NCBI GenBank assembly: GCA_958366985.1
Contig: CATXDC010000008.1
Location: 39,026-103,025 of the forward strand
Source of the DNA: an uncultured Oscillospiraceae bacterium
GTDB lineage: Bacteria > Bacillota > Clostridia > Oscillospirales > Acutalibacteraceae
DNA: 64,000 nt
Reading direction: 5' to 3'
Made by a program: the position numbers and the translations under genes. Below, piece by piece: positions 6,935 to 15,456 of this stretch; positions within the stretch are counted from its first letter, which is position 1, and each line of letters starts with the position of its first letter. The notes under the pieces were generated by a model. The model searched no databases and was not told the origin of the DNA. It saw nothing but the letters and a program-made list of their open reading frames with translations.

Positions 6935-9505
6935 TTACTCTTCTGATTCGGAAGCGTCATTTTCTGAAGCTTCTTCGTTTTCTGTCTTTACATCGGATAC
7001 TGCTTCTTCTGCTGTATCCTCAGCAGCGCCGCTTCCTGCATCGGCAGTTTCTTCCGGAACAGCGGTTTCCTCGCTTTCCTCTTCGTGCTCAGCTCCGGCA
7101 ACAGTTACAACCTTTTCACCTTCGCTTACACGCATAAGTCTTACACCCTTTGCAGGACGGTTGAATTCGCTTATGTCAGCAGCGTAAATTCTGATGATTA
7201 TACCGTCTGAGGAAATAAGTATTACGTCCTCGTCATCGCTTACTGTGCGTATTGCAGCAACATCGCCGTATTCAGCAGTACGGTAGTTTTTAAGTCCCTT
7301 ACCGCCTCTTGACTGGATTCTGTAATCGGCTTCGCTGCTTCTTCTTCCGTAGCCTGTTTCGCTGACGGTAAGAACGCTATCACCCTCGTGAAGCACAGCC
7401 ATTCCGATAACTTCGTCACCCTCGTCAAGCTCTATGGACTTAACGCCTCTTGCTGTTCTGCCAAGGGGTCTTACATCGCTTTCGCTGAAGCGGATTGACA
7501 TACCCTTTTTGGTTGCCACAAGTAAATCATCATTTCCGCTTGTAAGATGTACCCATGCAAGCTCATCGTCATCGTCGAGAGTTACGGCTATAACGCCGCT
7601 CTTTCTTACATTTGCATAAACTTCAAGGGGTGTACGCTTTATGATGCCCTTTCTTGTAACCATGCAAAGGTATGCTCCCTCTTCAAATTCAGGCACTCTT
7701 ATCATAGCCGATACCCTTTCACCCTGTTCAACGGGGATAAGGTTTACTATATTCATGCCCTTGCTGGTTCTTCCGCCTTCGGGAATCTCATATCCCTTTA
7801 AGCGATAAGCTCTGCCTCTTGAAGTAAAGAACATTACATATTCATGGGTGGAGCAAGTGAACATTGTCTCTGCAACGTCCTCTTCACGGCGGGTCATGCC
7901 CATAACGCCTCTGCCGCCTCTGCGCTGAAGCTTATAGGAATCAACAGGCAGACGCTTTGTGTATCCCATTGTAGTAAGGGTAAATACACAGGTTTCTTCG
8001 GGGATAAGATCCTCAATATCAACTTCGCCTGTGACGTTTGCAATCTCAGTTCTTCTCTCATCACCGAATTTGTCTGCAATCTCTCTTGCTTCGGTTTTGA
8101 TGATTTCCATTATCTTGCTTTCATCGCCTAAGATTGCAAGAAGCTCCTGGATTTTTACTTTGAGAGCAGCCAGTTCTTCTTCAATCTTCTGTCTTTCAAG
8201 ACCTGTCAGCTGTCCGATACGCATCTGAACAATTGCCTGAGCCTGAATGTCGTCAAGACCGAATCGCTCCATAAGTGCAGCTTTTGCAGTGGGAATATCC
8301 TTTGAAGCTCTGATAATTGCGATAACCTCATCTATAAAGTCGATTGCAACCATCAATCCCTCTAAGATATGGGCTCTGTCCTGAGCTTTTTTAAGGTCAT
8401 AGTTTGTTCTGCGGACTATTACTTCACGCTGATACTCTATATAATTCTGAAGAATTTCCTTTAAGTTGAGAACTTTCGGTTCGCCGTTTACAAGGGCAAT
8501 CATAATTGCGCCGAAAGTAACTTGCATCTGAGTGTAGGAATAGAGCTGATTTAACACAACCTGAGGATTTGCGTCCCTTTTAAGATCGATAGCAACATGG
8601 ATACCCTCTCTTGAAGAGTAGTCACTGACGCCTGAAATACCCTCAATTCTCTTTTCCTTAACAAGGTCGGCAATGGATTCAATAAGTCTTGCCTTATTTA
8701 CCTGATAGGGAAGCTCGGAAATATTGATTGTGAATCTTCCGTTTTTCTTCTCTTCGATTTCGGCTCTAGCTCTTACAAAAATTCTGCCTCGACCTGTTGC
8801 ATAGGCGGCTCTGATACCGGCTTTGCCCATGATAATACCCGCTGTGGGGAAATCGGGTCCTTTGATGTGCTCCATAAGCTCCGGAAGCTCTGCATCGGGG
8901 TTATCAATAAGGCAGCACATACCGTCCACAACTTCTCTGAGGTTATGGGGAGGAATATTTGTAGCCATACCGACGGCGATACCTGTTGAACCGTTTACAA
9001 GCAGGTTCGGAAAACGTGACGGGAGTACTGTTGGCTCTTTATGGTTATCGTCGTAGTTGGGTATAAAATCAACTGTATTCTTGTCTATGTTTCTGAGCAT
9101 CTCCATGGAGATTTTGCTCATTTTAGCCTCTGTATAACGGTATGCAGCAGGCGGGTCACCGTCGATTGAACCGAAGTTACCGTGACCGTCAACGAGAGTG
9201 TATCTCATTGAAAAGCTCTGTGCAAGCCTTACAAGGGCATCGTAAACTGAAGCGTCACCGTGGGGGTGATATTTACCGAGAACATCACCGACTGTTGCGG
9301 CACACTTTTTATAGGGTTTTTCGGGATAAAGTCCCGCTTCGTACATGGTGTAAAGAATTCTCCTGTGAACAGGCTTTAAACCGTCCCTTACATCGGGAAG
9401 AGCTCTCGAAACGATAACTGACATGGAGTAATCAAGGAAAGATTTTCTCATTTCCTTGTTGATGTCAACGTTTACGATACTCTGCCTTTCAAAATCTAAG
9501 CTCAT
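6935..9505 (-). CDS. gyrA: DNA gyrase subunit A
   Basis: 856 residues, the breakage-reunion subunit of gyrase, which forms an A2B2 complex with GyrB and introduces negative supercoils. The winged-helix core reads DGLKPVHRRILYTMYE, the catalytic tyrosine is Tyr124 in AYRYTEAKMS, and the GyrA box is present as QRRGGRG in the C-terminal pinwheel domain. The C-terminus is a Glu/Ala/Ser-rich acidic tail, often seen in Firmicutes. In the quinolone-determining region (HPHGDASVYDA) the position equivalent to E. coli Ser83 is Ala85, while the Asp87 equivalent is kept (Asp89). The start has only a weak ribosome site (AAGGGC). It is last in the origin cluster after gyrB and a small membrane-protein gene. 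Confidence 0.98.
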   Translation of the reverse strand: MSLDFERQSIVNVDINKEMRKSFLDYSMSVIVSRALPDVRDGLKPVHRRILYTMYEAGLYPEKPYKKCAATVGDVLGKYHPHGDASVYDALVRLAQSFSMRYTLVDGHGNFGSIDGDPPAAYRYTEAKMSKISMEMLRNIDKNTVDFIPNYDDNHKEPTVLPSRFPNLLVNGSTGIAVGMATNIPPHNLREVVDGMCCLIDNPDAELPELMEHIKGPDFPTAGIIMGKAGIRAAYATGRGRIFVRARAEIEEKKNGRFTINISELPYQVNKARLIESIADLVKEKRIEGISGVSDYSSREGIHVAIDLKRDANPQVVLNQLYSYTQMQVTFGAIMIALVNGEPKVLNLKEILQNYIEYQREVIVRRTNYDLKKAQDRAHILEGLMVAIDFIDEVIAIIRASKDIPTAKAALMERFGLDDIQAQAIVQMRIGQLTGLERQKIEEELAALKVKIQELLAILGDESKIMEIIKTEAREIADKFGDERRTEIANVTGEVDIEDLIPEETCVFTLTTMGYTKRLPVDSYKLQRRGGRGVMGMTRREEDVAETMFTCSTHEYVMFFTSRGRAYRLKGYEIPEGGRTSKGMNIVNLIPVEQGERVSAMIRVPEFEEGAYLCMVTRKGIIKRTPLEVYANVRKSGVIAVTLDDDDELAWVHLTSGNDDLLVATKKGMSIRFSESDVRPLGRTARGVKSIELDEGDEVIGMAVLHEGDSVLTVSETGYGRRSSEADYRIQSRGGKGLKNYRTAEYGDVAAIRTVSDDEDVILISSDGIIIRIYAADISEFNRPAKGVRLMRVSEGEKVVTVAGAEHEEESEETAVPEETADAGSGAAEDTAEEAVSDVKTENEEASENDASESEE

Positions 9506-9545
9506 CTTTATCAGCCCTTATCTTTAAAATATTTAGACCTTGCTT

Positions 9546-10124
9546 TTATATAAATTCAGAAAAACTTGAATTATGGAATACACTCTCTGCCTTTTCATAA
9601 AGTATTGAGGAAAGTCTGTCGTTTACATCGCCGCTTAAACACTGTTTCGGTATGCTTATACATTCATGGCTTCCTCTTAGCAGAATCGAAAAGGTCTTAC
9701 TGCTTTCCCTTATGAATTTTATATTTTCATAGGGAATAACATCTTCTGCCGAATCAATTGAATATTTCATATATTCTTCGTAAAGCTCCAGATAACAGGG
9801 TTTTTTATCAAGCTCTCTTAAAGTGAAAAGCCTTAATCTGTTTCTCTTTATTATCTTGTACGGAGTATGGAAAATAACTGAAATAAGCAGAAGAAAAATC
9901 AAAAAGTCAAAGAAAAACGAAGCAAAGGTAAATCTGCTGTCACCTTCTGCGAGAAAAAGAGCTTTAAGAGTTGTGTTTGCAAAGGTGAATATGGCAATTA
10001 CAACTCCCCCGGCAATTTTATTTTCACGCCTTAAAAGACCTGTCTTTTTCTCTTTCCACATTTCACTTTCTATAAAATTTTCCTTTACCATGCGGTAATC
10101 TATTCTTAAAAGACAATCTTCCAT
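9546..10124 (-). CDS. Small membrane protein, YcxB-like
   Basis: 192 residues. Two hydrophobic segments (about 38-60 and 67-85, ending FLIFLLLISVIFHT) are followed by a basic stretch and a cytoplasmic domain with IPYENIKFIRESSKTFSILL, the beta-hairpin pattern of the YcxB-like C-terminal domain. No catalytic residues are evident. It lies between gyrB and gyrA (51 and 40 bp gaps) and is probably co-transcribed with them. Gyrase subunits separated by a membrane-protein gene is a local peculiarity; there is no reason to link its role to supercoiling. Confidence 0.75.
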   Translation of the reverse strand: MEDCLLRIDYRMVKENFIESEMWKEKKTGLLRRENKIAGGVVIAIFTFANTTLKALFLAEGDSRFTFASFFFDFLIFLLLISVIFHTPYKIIKRNRLRLFTLRELDKKPCYLELYEEYMKYSIDSAEDVIPYENIKFIRESSKTFSILLRGSHECISIPKQCLSGDVNDRLSSILYEKAESVFHNSSFSEFI

Positions 10125-10174
10125 TTTAACCGCCTATCTGTTTACGTTAATCCTGCCGTTATATAAAGCAGATT

Positions 10175-12160
10175 TTAAACGTCAAGATTCTGAACGTATT
10201 TTGCGTTCTGCTCAATAAATTCACGGCGTGGTTCAACCTTATCACCCATAAGAATGGTAAAGGTTTCATCTGCGACCATTGCGTCTTCAACTGTAACACG
10301 AAGCATGATTCTGTGTTCCGGGTCCATAGTTGTCTCCCAAAGCTGTTGGGGATCCATTTCACCGAGACCTTTGTATCGCTGAATGTCACAGCTTCCGCTG
10401 CCGCCAAGATCCTCTATATATCTGTCACGCTCCGGGTCTGAGTAAGCGTAAAAATGCTTTTTACCCTTGCTTACCTTGAACAGCGGAGGCTGAGCTATAT
10501 AGACATATCCCTCTTCAACAAGAGGACGCATATATCTAAAGAAGAATGTCAGTAAAAGCGTTCTGATGTGAGCGCCGTCAACGTCGGCATCGGCCATAAT
10601 GACTATCTTGTGATAACGGAGCTTTTCTATATTGAACTCATCACCTATACCTGTGCCCAAAGCTGTTACAACGGGCATCAGCTTTTCGTTGCCGATAACC
10701 TTATCAAGTCTTGCCTTTTCAACGTTGAGCATTTTACCCCAAAGTGGGAGAATAGCCTGAATGTTTCTGTCTCTGCCCTCTTTTGCGGAGCCTCCTGCGG
10801 AGTCACCCTCAACGATGAAGATTTCACATTCCGCCGGGTCACGGGAAATACAGTCCGCAAGCTTTCCAGGAAGGGAGTTATTTTCGAGAACAGTCTTTCT
10901 TCTTGCTAAATCCCTTGCCTTTCTCGCTGCTTCCCTTGCTCTGGAAGCATCAAGAGCTTTATTGAAAATAGCCTTGGCAACTGAGGGATTCTCTTCAAAA
11001 TATGTGGTGAGCTTTTCGTAAACTGTCTGTGAAACAAGGGTTGCCATTTCGGTATTACCGAGCTTCCCCTTTGTCTGTCCCTCAAACTGAGCTTCTGTAA
11101 GCTTTACGTTTATAACTGCCGTAATACCTTCTCTTACATCTTCACCTGAAAGCTTTTTATCGGCATCCTTAAGGATATTGTACTTTTTGCCGTAATCGTT
11201 GAAAACTCTTGTAAGAGCTGTTTTAAATCCAGTCTCATGAGTACCGCCGTCAACGGTATTTACGTTATTTGCAAAAGAGAGAATTATTTCGTTATAGCTG
11301 TCGTTATACATAATTGCGATTTCGGCGCTCTTATCTCCGTTTACCGCAGAAAAATGTATGGGCTTTTCATGCAATGGGGTGAGCTGACGGCTCTTGTTGA
11401 TAAACTCAACAAAGGAGCTTATACCGCCCTCATAGCAGTACTCCTTGCTGATGATATTTTCGCTGTCTCTTTTATCCGTAAGGGTAATTGAAAGACCTGC
11501 GTTAAGAAAAGCCTGTTCTCTGAGTCTTCTCTGAAGAATCTCAAAATCATAAACAGTTGTCTCTTTGAATATTTCCGGGTCAGCTTTAAACTTGATGAAA
11601 GTACCGCTGTCGTTTGTATCGCCTATAACTGTAAGGTCGGAGGTGATATTTCCTCTTTCAAAAGTCTGACGGTAAATGTGTCCGTTTTTGGAGATTTCAA
11701 CCTCCATATACTCTGAAAGAGCGTTAACAACAGAGGAACCAACGCCGTGAAGACCGCCGGATACCTTGTATCCGCTGCCGCCGAATTTACCGCCGGCATG
11801 GAGAACCGTGAGAACAACCGTAACAGCCGGAAGTCCCATTTTCTCGTTTATGTCAACGGGAATACCACGGCCGTTATCCCTTACTGTAATAACGTCGCCG
11901 GGAAGTATCTCTACCTCGATATGTGTACAATAGCCTGCAAGTGCCTCGTCTATGGAGTTATCGACGATTTCATAGACAAGGTGATGAAGACCTCTCGGTC
12001 CCGTTGAGCCTATGTACATACCGGGTCTTTTACGTACGGCTTCAAGACCCTCTAAAACCTGAATCTGACTTGCGTCATATTCTTCGGTAACAAGGGTATC
12101 CATAACCTCTTCAATTTCAGGGTCAAGGTTGCCGTTCATTGTGTTTTCAAGATTTTCCAT
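10175..12160 (-). CDS. gyrB: DNA gyrase subunit B
   Basis: 661 residues, the ATPase subunit of gyrase. The GHKL ATPase has VDNSIDEALAG and DNGRGIPVDI, the ATP-lid glycines (GGLHGVGSSVVNAL), the transducer domain and then the TOPRIM domain with Glu in IVEGDSAGGSA and the DADVDG acidic cluster. The C-terminus ends REFIEQN-AKYVQNLDV, close to many GyrB proteins. The start follows AAGGAGG. The fold-defining PLWGKMLNVEKA carries Trp where most families have Arg, a variant I regard as normal for clostridia. Products of gyrA and gyrB in this cluster should assemble together. Confidence 0.98.
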   Translation of the reverse strand: MENLENTMNGNLDPEIEEVMDTLVTEEYDASQIQVLEGLEAVRKRPGMYIGSTGPRGLHHLVYEIVDNSIDEALAGYCTHIEVEILPGDVITVRDNGRGIPVDINEKMGLPAVTVVLTVLHAGGKFGGSGYKVSGGLHGVGSSVVNALSEYMEVEISKNGHIYRQTFERGNITSDLTVIGDTNDSGTFIKFKADPEIFKETTVYDFEILQRRLREQAFLNAGLSITLTDKRDSENIISKEYCYEGGISSFVEFINKSRQLTPLHEKPIHFSAVNGDKSAEIAIMYNDSYNEIILSFANNVNTVDGGTHETGFKTALTRVFNDYGKKYNILKDADKKLSGEDVREGITAVINVKLTEAQFEGQTKGKLGNTEMATLVSQTVYEKLTTYFEENPSVAKAIFNKALDASRAREAARKARDLARRKTVLENNSLPGKLADCISRDPAECEIFIVEGDSAGGSAKEGRDRNIQAILPLWGKMLNVEKARLDKVIGNEKLMPVVTALGTGIGDEFNIEKLRYHKIVIMADADVDGAHIRTLLLTFFFRYMRPLVEEGYVYIAQPPLFKVSKGKKHFYAYSDPERDRYIEDLGGSGSCDIQRYKGLGEMDPQQLWETTMDPEHRIMLRVTVEDAMVADETFTILMGDKVEPRREFIEQNAKYVQNLDV

Positions 12161-12195
12161 CTTAAAAACCTCCTTCTTTTCTTAACAAAAGCCTT

Positions 12196-12489
12196 CTATT
12201 TCATGTTTCTCTCTATATTTGCAAGATTGCCTACAAATCCCGTTCTCTTTAAAAGGGTCTGACAGGAAATCTGTGAAATGTAAACCACTCTTCCGCTTTT
12301 TCTCGTTTCGTCCTGACAGACGATAAAGGATTTCGGAAGCTCATAGGAAACGTTTATAACATCTCCTGCTTTTTCGGCGGCTGTAAGGTAATCTCTCGAT
12401 GCCTTTGCGACAGTGGCGGTATCAAGGTCAAATATGCCTATTATTTTGTCAAGGGTTACTACCGTATCCTGTCCCAGATGCAGATACAT
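12196..12489 (-). CDS. remB: RemB/YaaB family protein (DUF370-like)
   Basis: 97 residues from the ATG at 12489, preceded by GGGGAGTGAAAGGT; a TTG nine codons upstream is less likely because family members begin MYLHLGQ. The sequence matches the small RemA/RemB-type regulators found between recF and gyrB in Bacillus (YaaB), which in that genus affect biofilm matrix genes. The core pattern is an N-terminal LGQDTVV, a central FDLDTAT and a C-terminal VYISQISCQTLLKR. Its exact place between recF and gyrB supports the call. What it regulates here is unknown. Confidence 0.85.
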   Translation of the reverse strand: MYLHLGQDTVVTLDKIIGIFDLDTATVAKASRDYLTAAEKAGDVINVSYELPKSFIVCQDETRKSGRVVYISQISCQTLLKRTGFVGNLANIERNMK

Positions 12490-12528
12490 ACCTTTCACTC
12501 CCCGCTGAAAATTCAATATATTCTAAAG

Positions 12529-13704
12529 TTACTTTTTCGTATATTCTCTGATTTCTCCGTTTTTCACTTCAAAAATCTTTCCCGCACACATATTAAGGGC
12601 AGGTATGGAATCACAGCAGGTAATAAACACCTGCTTGTCCTTAATGCGGTTTAAAATATAATCTTGCCTCGACGGGTCAAGCTCACTCATTACGTCATCG
12701 AGAAGTATTACGGGAGAAGTATCAGTAAGCTTTTTCAAAACCTCGGCTTCTCCAAGCTTTAAAGCAAGTGCGCAGGAGCGCTGCTGTCCCTGTGAACCGA
12801 AAGAACGTGCCGAAACGGAATTTACCTTTATTTCAAAGTCATCCCTGTGAGGACCGGCAGAGGTGGTTCCGTTTGAAATATCGTCCTTTCTGTGTTTTAC
12901 AAGGTTCATATAAAGCCTGCGTTTTATTTCGCTGTATTTGGGTTTTCCGTTTTCATCAAAGGGGATTTTTCCCCTGTCAGCTTTAATCTCTAATAAATTA
13001 TCGCCGTCCATTACAATATTTCTTATTGTTGGCACATATTCAAAAGTAAATTCTTCTTTGCTGGAAGAAAGTCCCTCATAAATCTGTACCGCCTCTTTTT
13101 TTAGATGTTCTGTATATTCATAGCGGTAGATAATAATATCCGCTCCATAGGATGCAAGGCGGTCGTCCCATATATCGAGGGTATCGGCAAGGGACGGATT
13201 GGAATAAAGACTTTTTAAAAGCATATTTCTCTGCTTTAGGACTTTATTATATCCTGCAAGAGATTTTGCATAAAGTGGTCTTGACTGAGCAACAGCCATA
13301 TCTATAAATTTTCTTCTCTCTTCGGGAGAACCTTTTACAATATTCAGATGAATGGGCGAAAATGCAACTGCTCTGAAAATGCCTATCATCTCTCTTACAC
13401 TCTGCATTTTAACGCCGTTGAGGGTTCCGCTGCGTTTTTTATCTATCTGAATCTGAGCACTTTGCTCTCTTCCGCCTGAGAAAAACTCAAATTCCAGATC
13501 TGCTCTTTCTTCACCGAAAGACACAAGCTCTGAATCCTTTGAACCTCTGAAGCTTTTACAGCCTGTAAAAAGCCAGATTGCTTCAATAAGATTGGTTTTT
13601 CCTTGGGCGTTATCGCCGCAGATAAGATTTACCCCTGGATCGGGATTTATTGTAAGCTCTTTTATATTACGGTAATTTTTCGCTTTAAGAGTCAGCGCTT
13701 TCAT
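12529..13704 (-). CDS. recF: DNA replication and repair protein RecF
   Basis: 391 residues, an SMC-like ATPase that helps load RecA at single-strand gaps together with RecO and RecR. Walker A is GDNAQGKTN near residue 31-39, the ABC-type signature is FGSQGQQRS and Walker B is VILLDDVMSELD. The ATG at 13704 lies within the 3' end of the S4-domain gene (20-bp overlap), indicating translational coupling. Gene order with dnaN, the S4 gene, remB and gyrB is the classic Firmicute origin order. Confidence 0.97.
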   Translation of the reverse strand: MKALTLKAKNYRNIKELTINPDPGVNLICGDNAQGKTNLIEAIWLFTGCKSFRGSKDSELVSFGEERADLEFEFFSGGREQSAQIQIDKKRSGTLNGVKMQSVREMIGIFRAVAFSPIHLNIVKGSPEERRKFIDMAVAQSRPLYAKSLAGYNKVLKQRNMLLKSLYSNPSLADTLDIWDDRLASYGADIIIYRYEYTEHLKKEAVQIYEGLSSSKEEFTFEYVPTIRNIVMDGDNLLEIKADRGKIPFDENGKPKYSEIKRRLYMNLVKHRKDDISNGTTSAGPHRDDFEIKVNSVSARSFGSQGQQRSCALALKLGEAEVLKKLTDTSPVILLDDVMSELDPSRQDYILNRIKDKQVFITCCDSIPALNMCAGKIFEVKNGEIREYTKK

Positions 13705-13945
13705 CTGCCTTTACCTCATAAAGCACTCCGTCAAATTCGGCAACATCTGCACTTCTGAGCTTTTTGCCTCTTGCGGTACAGATTTCGCCGTTTACCTTTA
13801 CCTCTTCGTTCTGTATTGCCATTTTAGCGTGTCCTCCGCTTTGTACAGCGTCGGCAAGCTTTAAAAATGCGTCCAGCTTTATAAACGGAGAATTTATCTC
13901 TATTATTTTTTTCGGTTTTTCCTTAACCTTAACTTTTATCTTCAT
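13685..13945 (-). CDS. yaaA: S4-domain RNA-binding protein (YaaA family)
   Basis: 86 residues from the ATG at 13945, which has an ideal AGGAGG eight bases upstream; an earlier start 10 codons upstream has no such site. The S4 fold pattern is clear: IKLDAFLKLADAVQSGGHAK, then VKVNGEICTARGKKLRSADVAEF. YaaA is always found between dnaN and recF in Firmicutes. It is thought to bind structured RNA, possibly rRNA; the precise role is not established. It overlaps recF by 20 bp. Confidence 0.92.
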   Translation of the reverse strand: MKIKVKVKEKPKKIIEINSPFIKLDAFLKLADAVQSGGHAKMAIQNEEVKVNGEICTARGKKLRSADVAEFDGVLYEVKADESADS

Positions 13946-14059
13946 ATGAAAAATCCTCCTTTGCAGGCTGAGCATCTACTTTTAATTTAATAAATTATTA
14001 GACTTTAAACACAGAAAGCTGTATTTTCTCATTTCTGTAAGTCAGTGTGCGACTTGGGT

Positions 14060-14101
14060 GCAGCGTCACGCTGCTGCGGCTTGGGTGCAGGCTCATCCTG
14101 C
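14060..14101. repeat. Hairpin-arm repeat, partial copies abutting the dnaN stop codon
   Basis: Two 15-bp arms are present: 14060-14074 (complement GCAGCG-TGA-CGCTGC) and 14087-14101 (complement GCAGGA-TGA-GCCTGC, one mismatch). They are joined by the shared TTGGGTGC and GTGCGACTTGGGTGC blocks of the 65-bp family seen at 18.3, 50.5 and 62.4 kb. The repeat begins at the very base after the dnaN stop codon and may serve as an mRNA 3' structure. Confidence 0.75.
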
Positions 14102-15202
14102 TCACTTTAATCTTACCGGAAGCACCAGGAACAGGAAACTTTCTCCCTCGGGAGGAAGAATGATAATCGGTGAAACAGGGCTGTTGAGCTTTATGAGTAC
14201 TTCGTCTGTATCGCATACTCTGAGAGCCTCAATAAGGAATCTGTTGTTAAAGCCGATTTCTATTCTTTCGCCATCAATCTGAGCGGAAATTTTATCGTTT
14301 GCAGTACCAAGAGAAGTGATGCTGGAAATTTTAATGGTGTTGTCATCAAAAATACATCTTACAGGGCTCTTGAGTCTGTCAGTAATCAGCAGGGATGTTC
14401 TGTCGATACTGCTCATAAGAGTTTTTGTGCTTACTCTGACTGTTGTTGCAAAAGATGCGGGAACAGCGCTCTTGTAATCAAGGAACTCTCCTTCGAGAAG
14501 TCTTGAAACAATGCTGTATCCGTTAACTTCAAATACAATATGTCTTTTTCCGACTCCGAGAGAAACATCTGCTTCTTCTTCGTCAATAAGCTTCATAACC
14601 TCGGAAAGTGTCTTTCCCGGAACGATAAATGAAAGCTCTTCTCCGTCATAGTCAATTTCTTCAGTTCTTATTGCAAGACGAACTCCGTCAACAGCAATAA
14701 GTTTTATCTGATTTTTTTCTATCTCAAACTTTATTCCCGTATATACAACATTGCTGTTATTATCTGCAACGGCAAAAATAGTCTGTCTTATCATGTTTTT
14801 GAGTATTCCCTGATCGATAATAACAGGAGCTCCGCCTGTAACGCTGGGAAGCTCGGGATACTCCTCAGCAGAAATTCCGTTAAGAGAATAATTTGTTTCA
14901 CCGCTTCTTATATAGCAAAGCTGTCTTGCATCGGCTTCGATCTCTACTTCTTCATCGGGAAGACGGCGAATAATATCGCAGAGATAACGGGCATTGAGGA
15001 TAATGCTGCCATCCTGCTCCACTTTTGCTTCAATTGATGTATTAATACCTACTTCAAGGTCATATCCCGTAAGATACAGTCTGCCGTTTTCGGCTTTTAA
15101 CAATATACCCTCAATTGCGGGAATTGAGGTTTTTGTAGAAACAGCTCTTTGAACGTTCTGACATGCCTGAGAAAGAGTTTCAGTGCTGCAAACTATCTTC
15201 AT
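14102..15202 (-). CDS. dnaN: DNA polymerase III beta subunit (sliding clamp)
   Basis: 366 residues, the normal clamp length. The protein forms a ring dimer that tethers DNA polymerase III to the template. Three repeated clamp folds run along the chain; the start MKIVCSTETLSQACQNVQRAVS and the end LVLPVRLK match the family, and VPGKTLSEVMKLI marks the second domain. The ATG follows GGAGG. It is separated from dnaA by a 254-bp stretch that carries origin signals, and is followed by a repeat and then the S4 gene. Confidence 0.97.
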   Translation of the reverse strand: MKIVCSTETLSQACQNVQRAVSTKTSIPAIEGILLKAENGRLYLTGYDLEVGINTSIEAKVEQDGSIILNARYLCDIIRRLPDEEVEIEADARQLCYIRSGETNYSLNGISAEEYPELPSVTGGAPVIIDQGILKNMIRQTIFAVADNNSNVVYTGIKFEIEKNQIKLIAVDGVRLAIRTEEIDYDGEELSFIVPGKTLSEVMKLIDEEEADVSLGVGKRHIVFEVNGYSIVSRLLEGEFLDYKSAVPASFATTVRVSTKTLMSSIDRTSLLITDRLKSPVRCIFDDNTIKISSITSLGTANDKISAQIDGERIEIGFNNRFLIEALRVCDTDEVLIKLNSPVSPIIILPPEGESFLFLVLPVRLK

Positions 15203-15456
15203 CCCATTTACCTCCTGAAATGCCGGAAAAGTTTTTTCCGGATTATTTAAATAAATATATATTATATTTTTTAGTAGTAACAGTAGGGCCTGTTGAAAAT
15301 GTTGAAAAAGCCCTGAAAGCCTTTTATCTTATGAATTTTTCGGACTTTTCAAAATGTTTAAGTCAAAGGAAAAATTTGTTAAGAATTTTAAAGGTTTTGA
15401 GTTTTCCAACGCTCTGTGGAAACTTGTGTGTGGAATGTGGAAGAAACTGTTAAAAA
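15203..15456. other. Probable oriC unwinding region between dnaA and dnaN
   Basis: An AT-only tract of about 40 bp (15239-15273) abuts a TAG/TAA triplet run (15272-15286), then GGGCC, then two tandem TGTTGAAAA nonamers (15291-15308). On the other strand the order is DnaA boxes, GC block, CTA/TTA trios, AT-rich DUE, as in the Bacillus subtilis origin. Further DnaA-box-like TGTGGAAAC (15415-15423), TGTGGAATG (15429-15437) and TGTGGAAGA (15436-15444) lie near the dnaA stop. The boxes differ from TTATCCACA at one to three positions. Confidence 0.8.

Noticed and set aside
6894..9417. Long frames on the plus strand opposite gyrA
   Set aside because: They mirror the codon bias of gyrA, have no ribosome sites and match no family.
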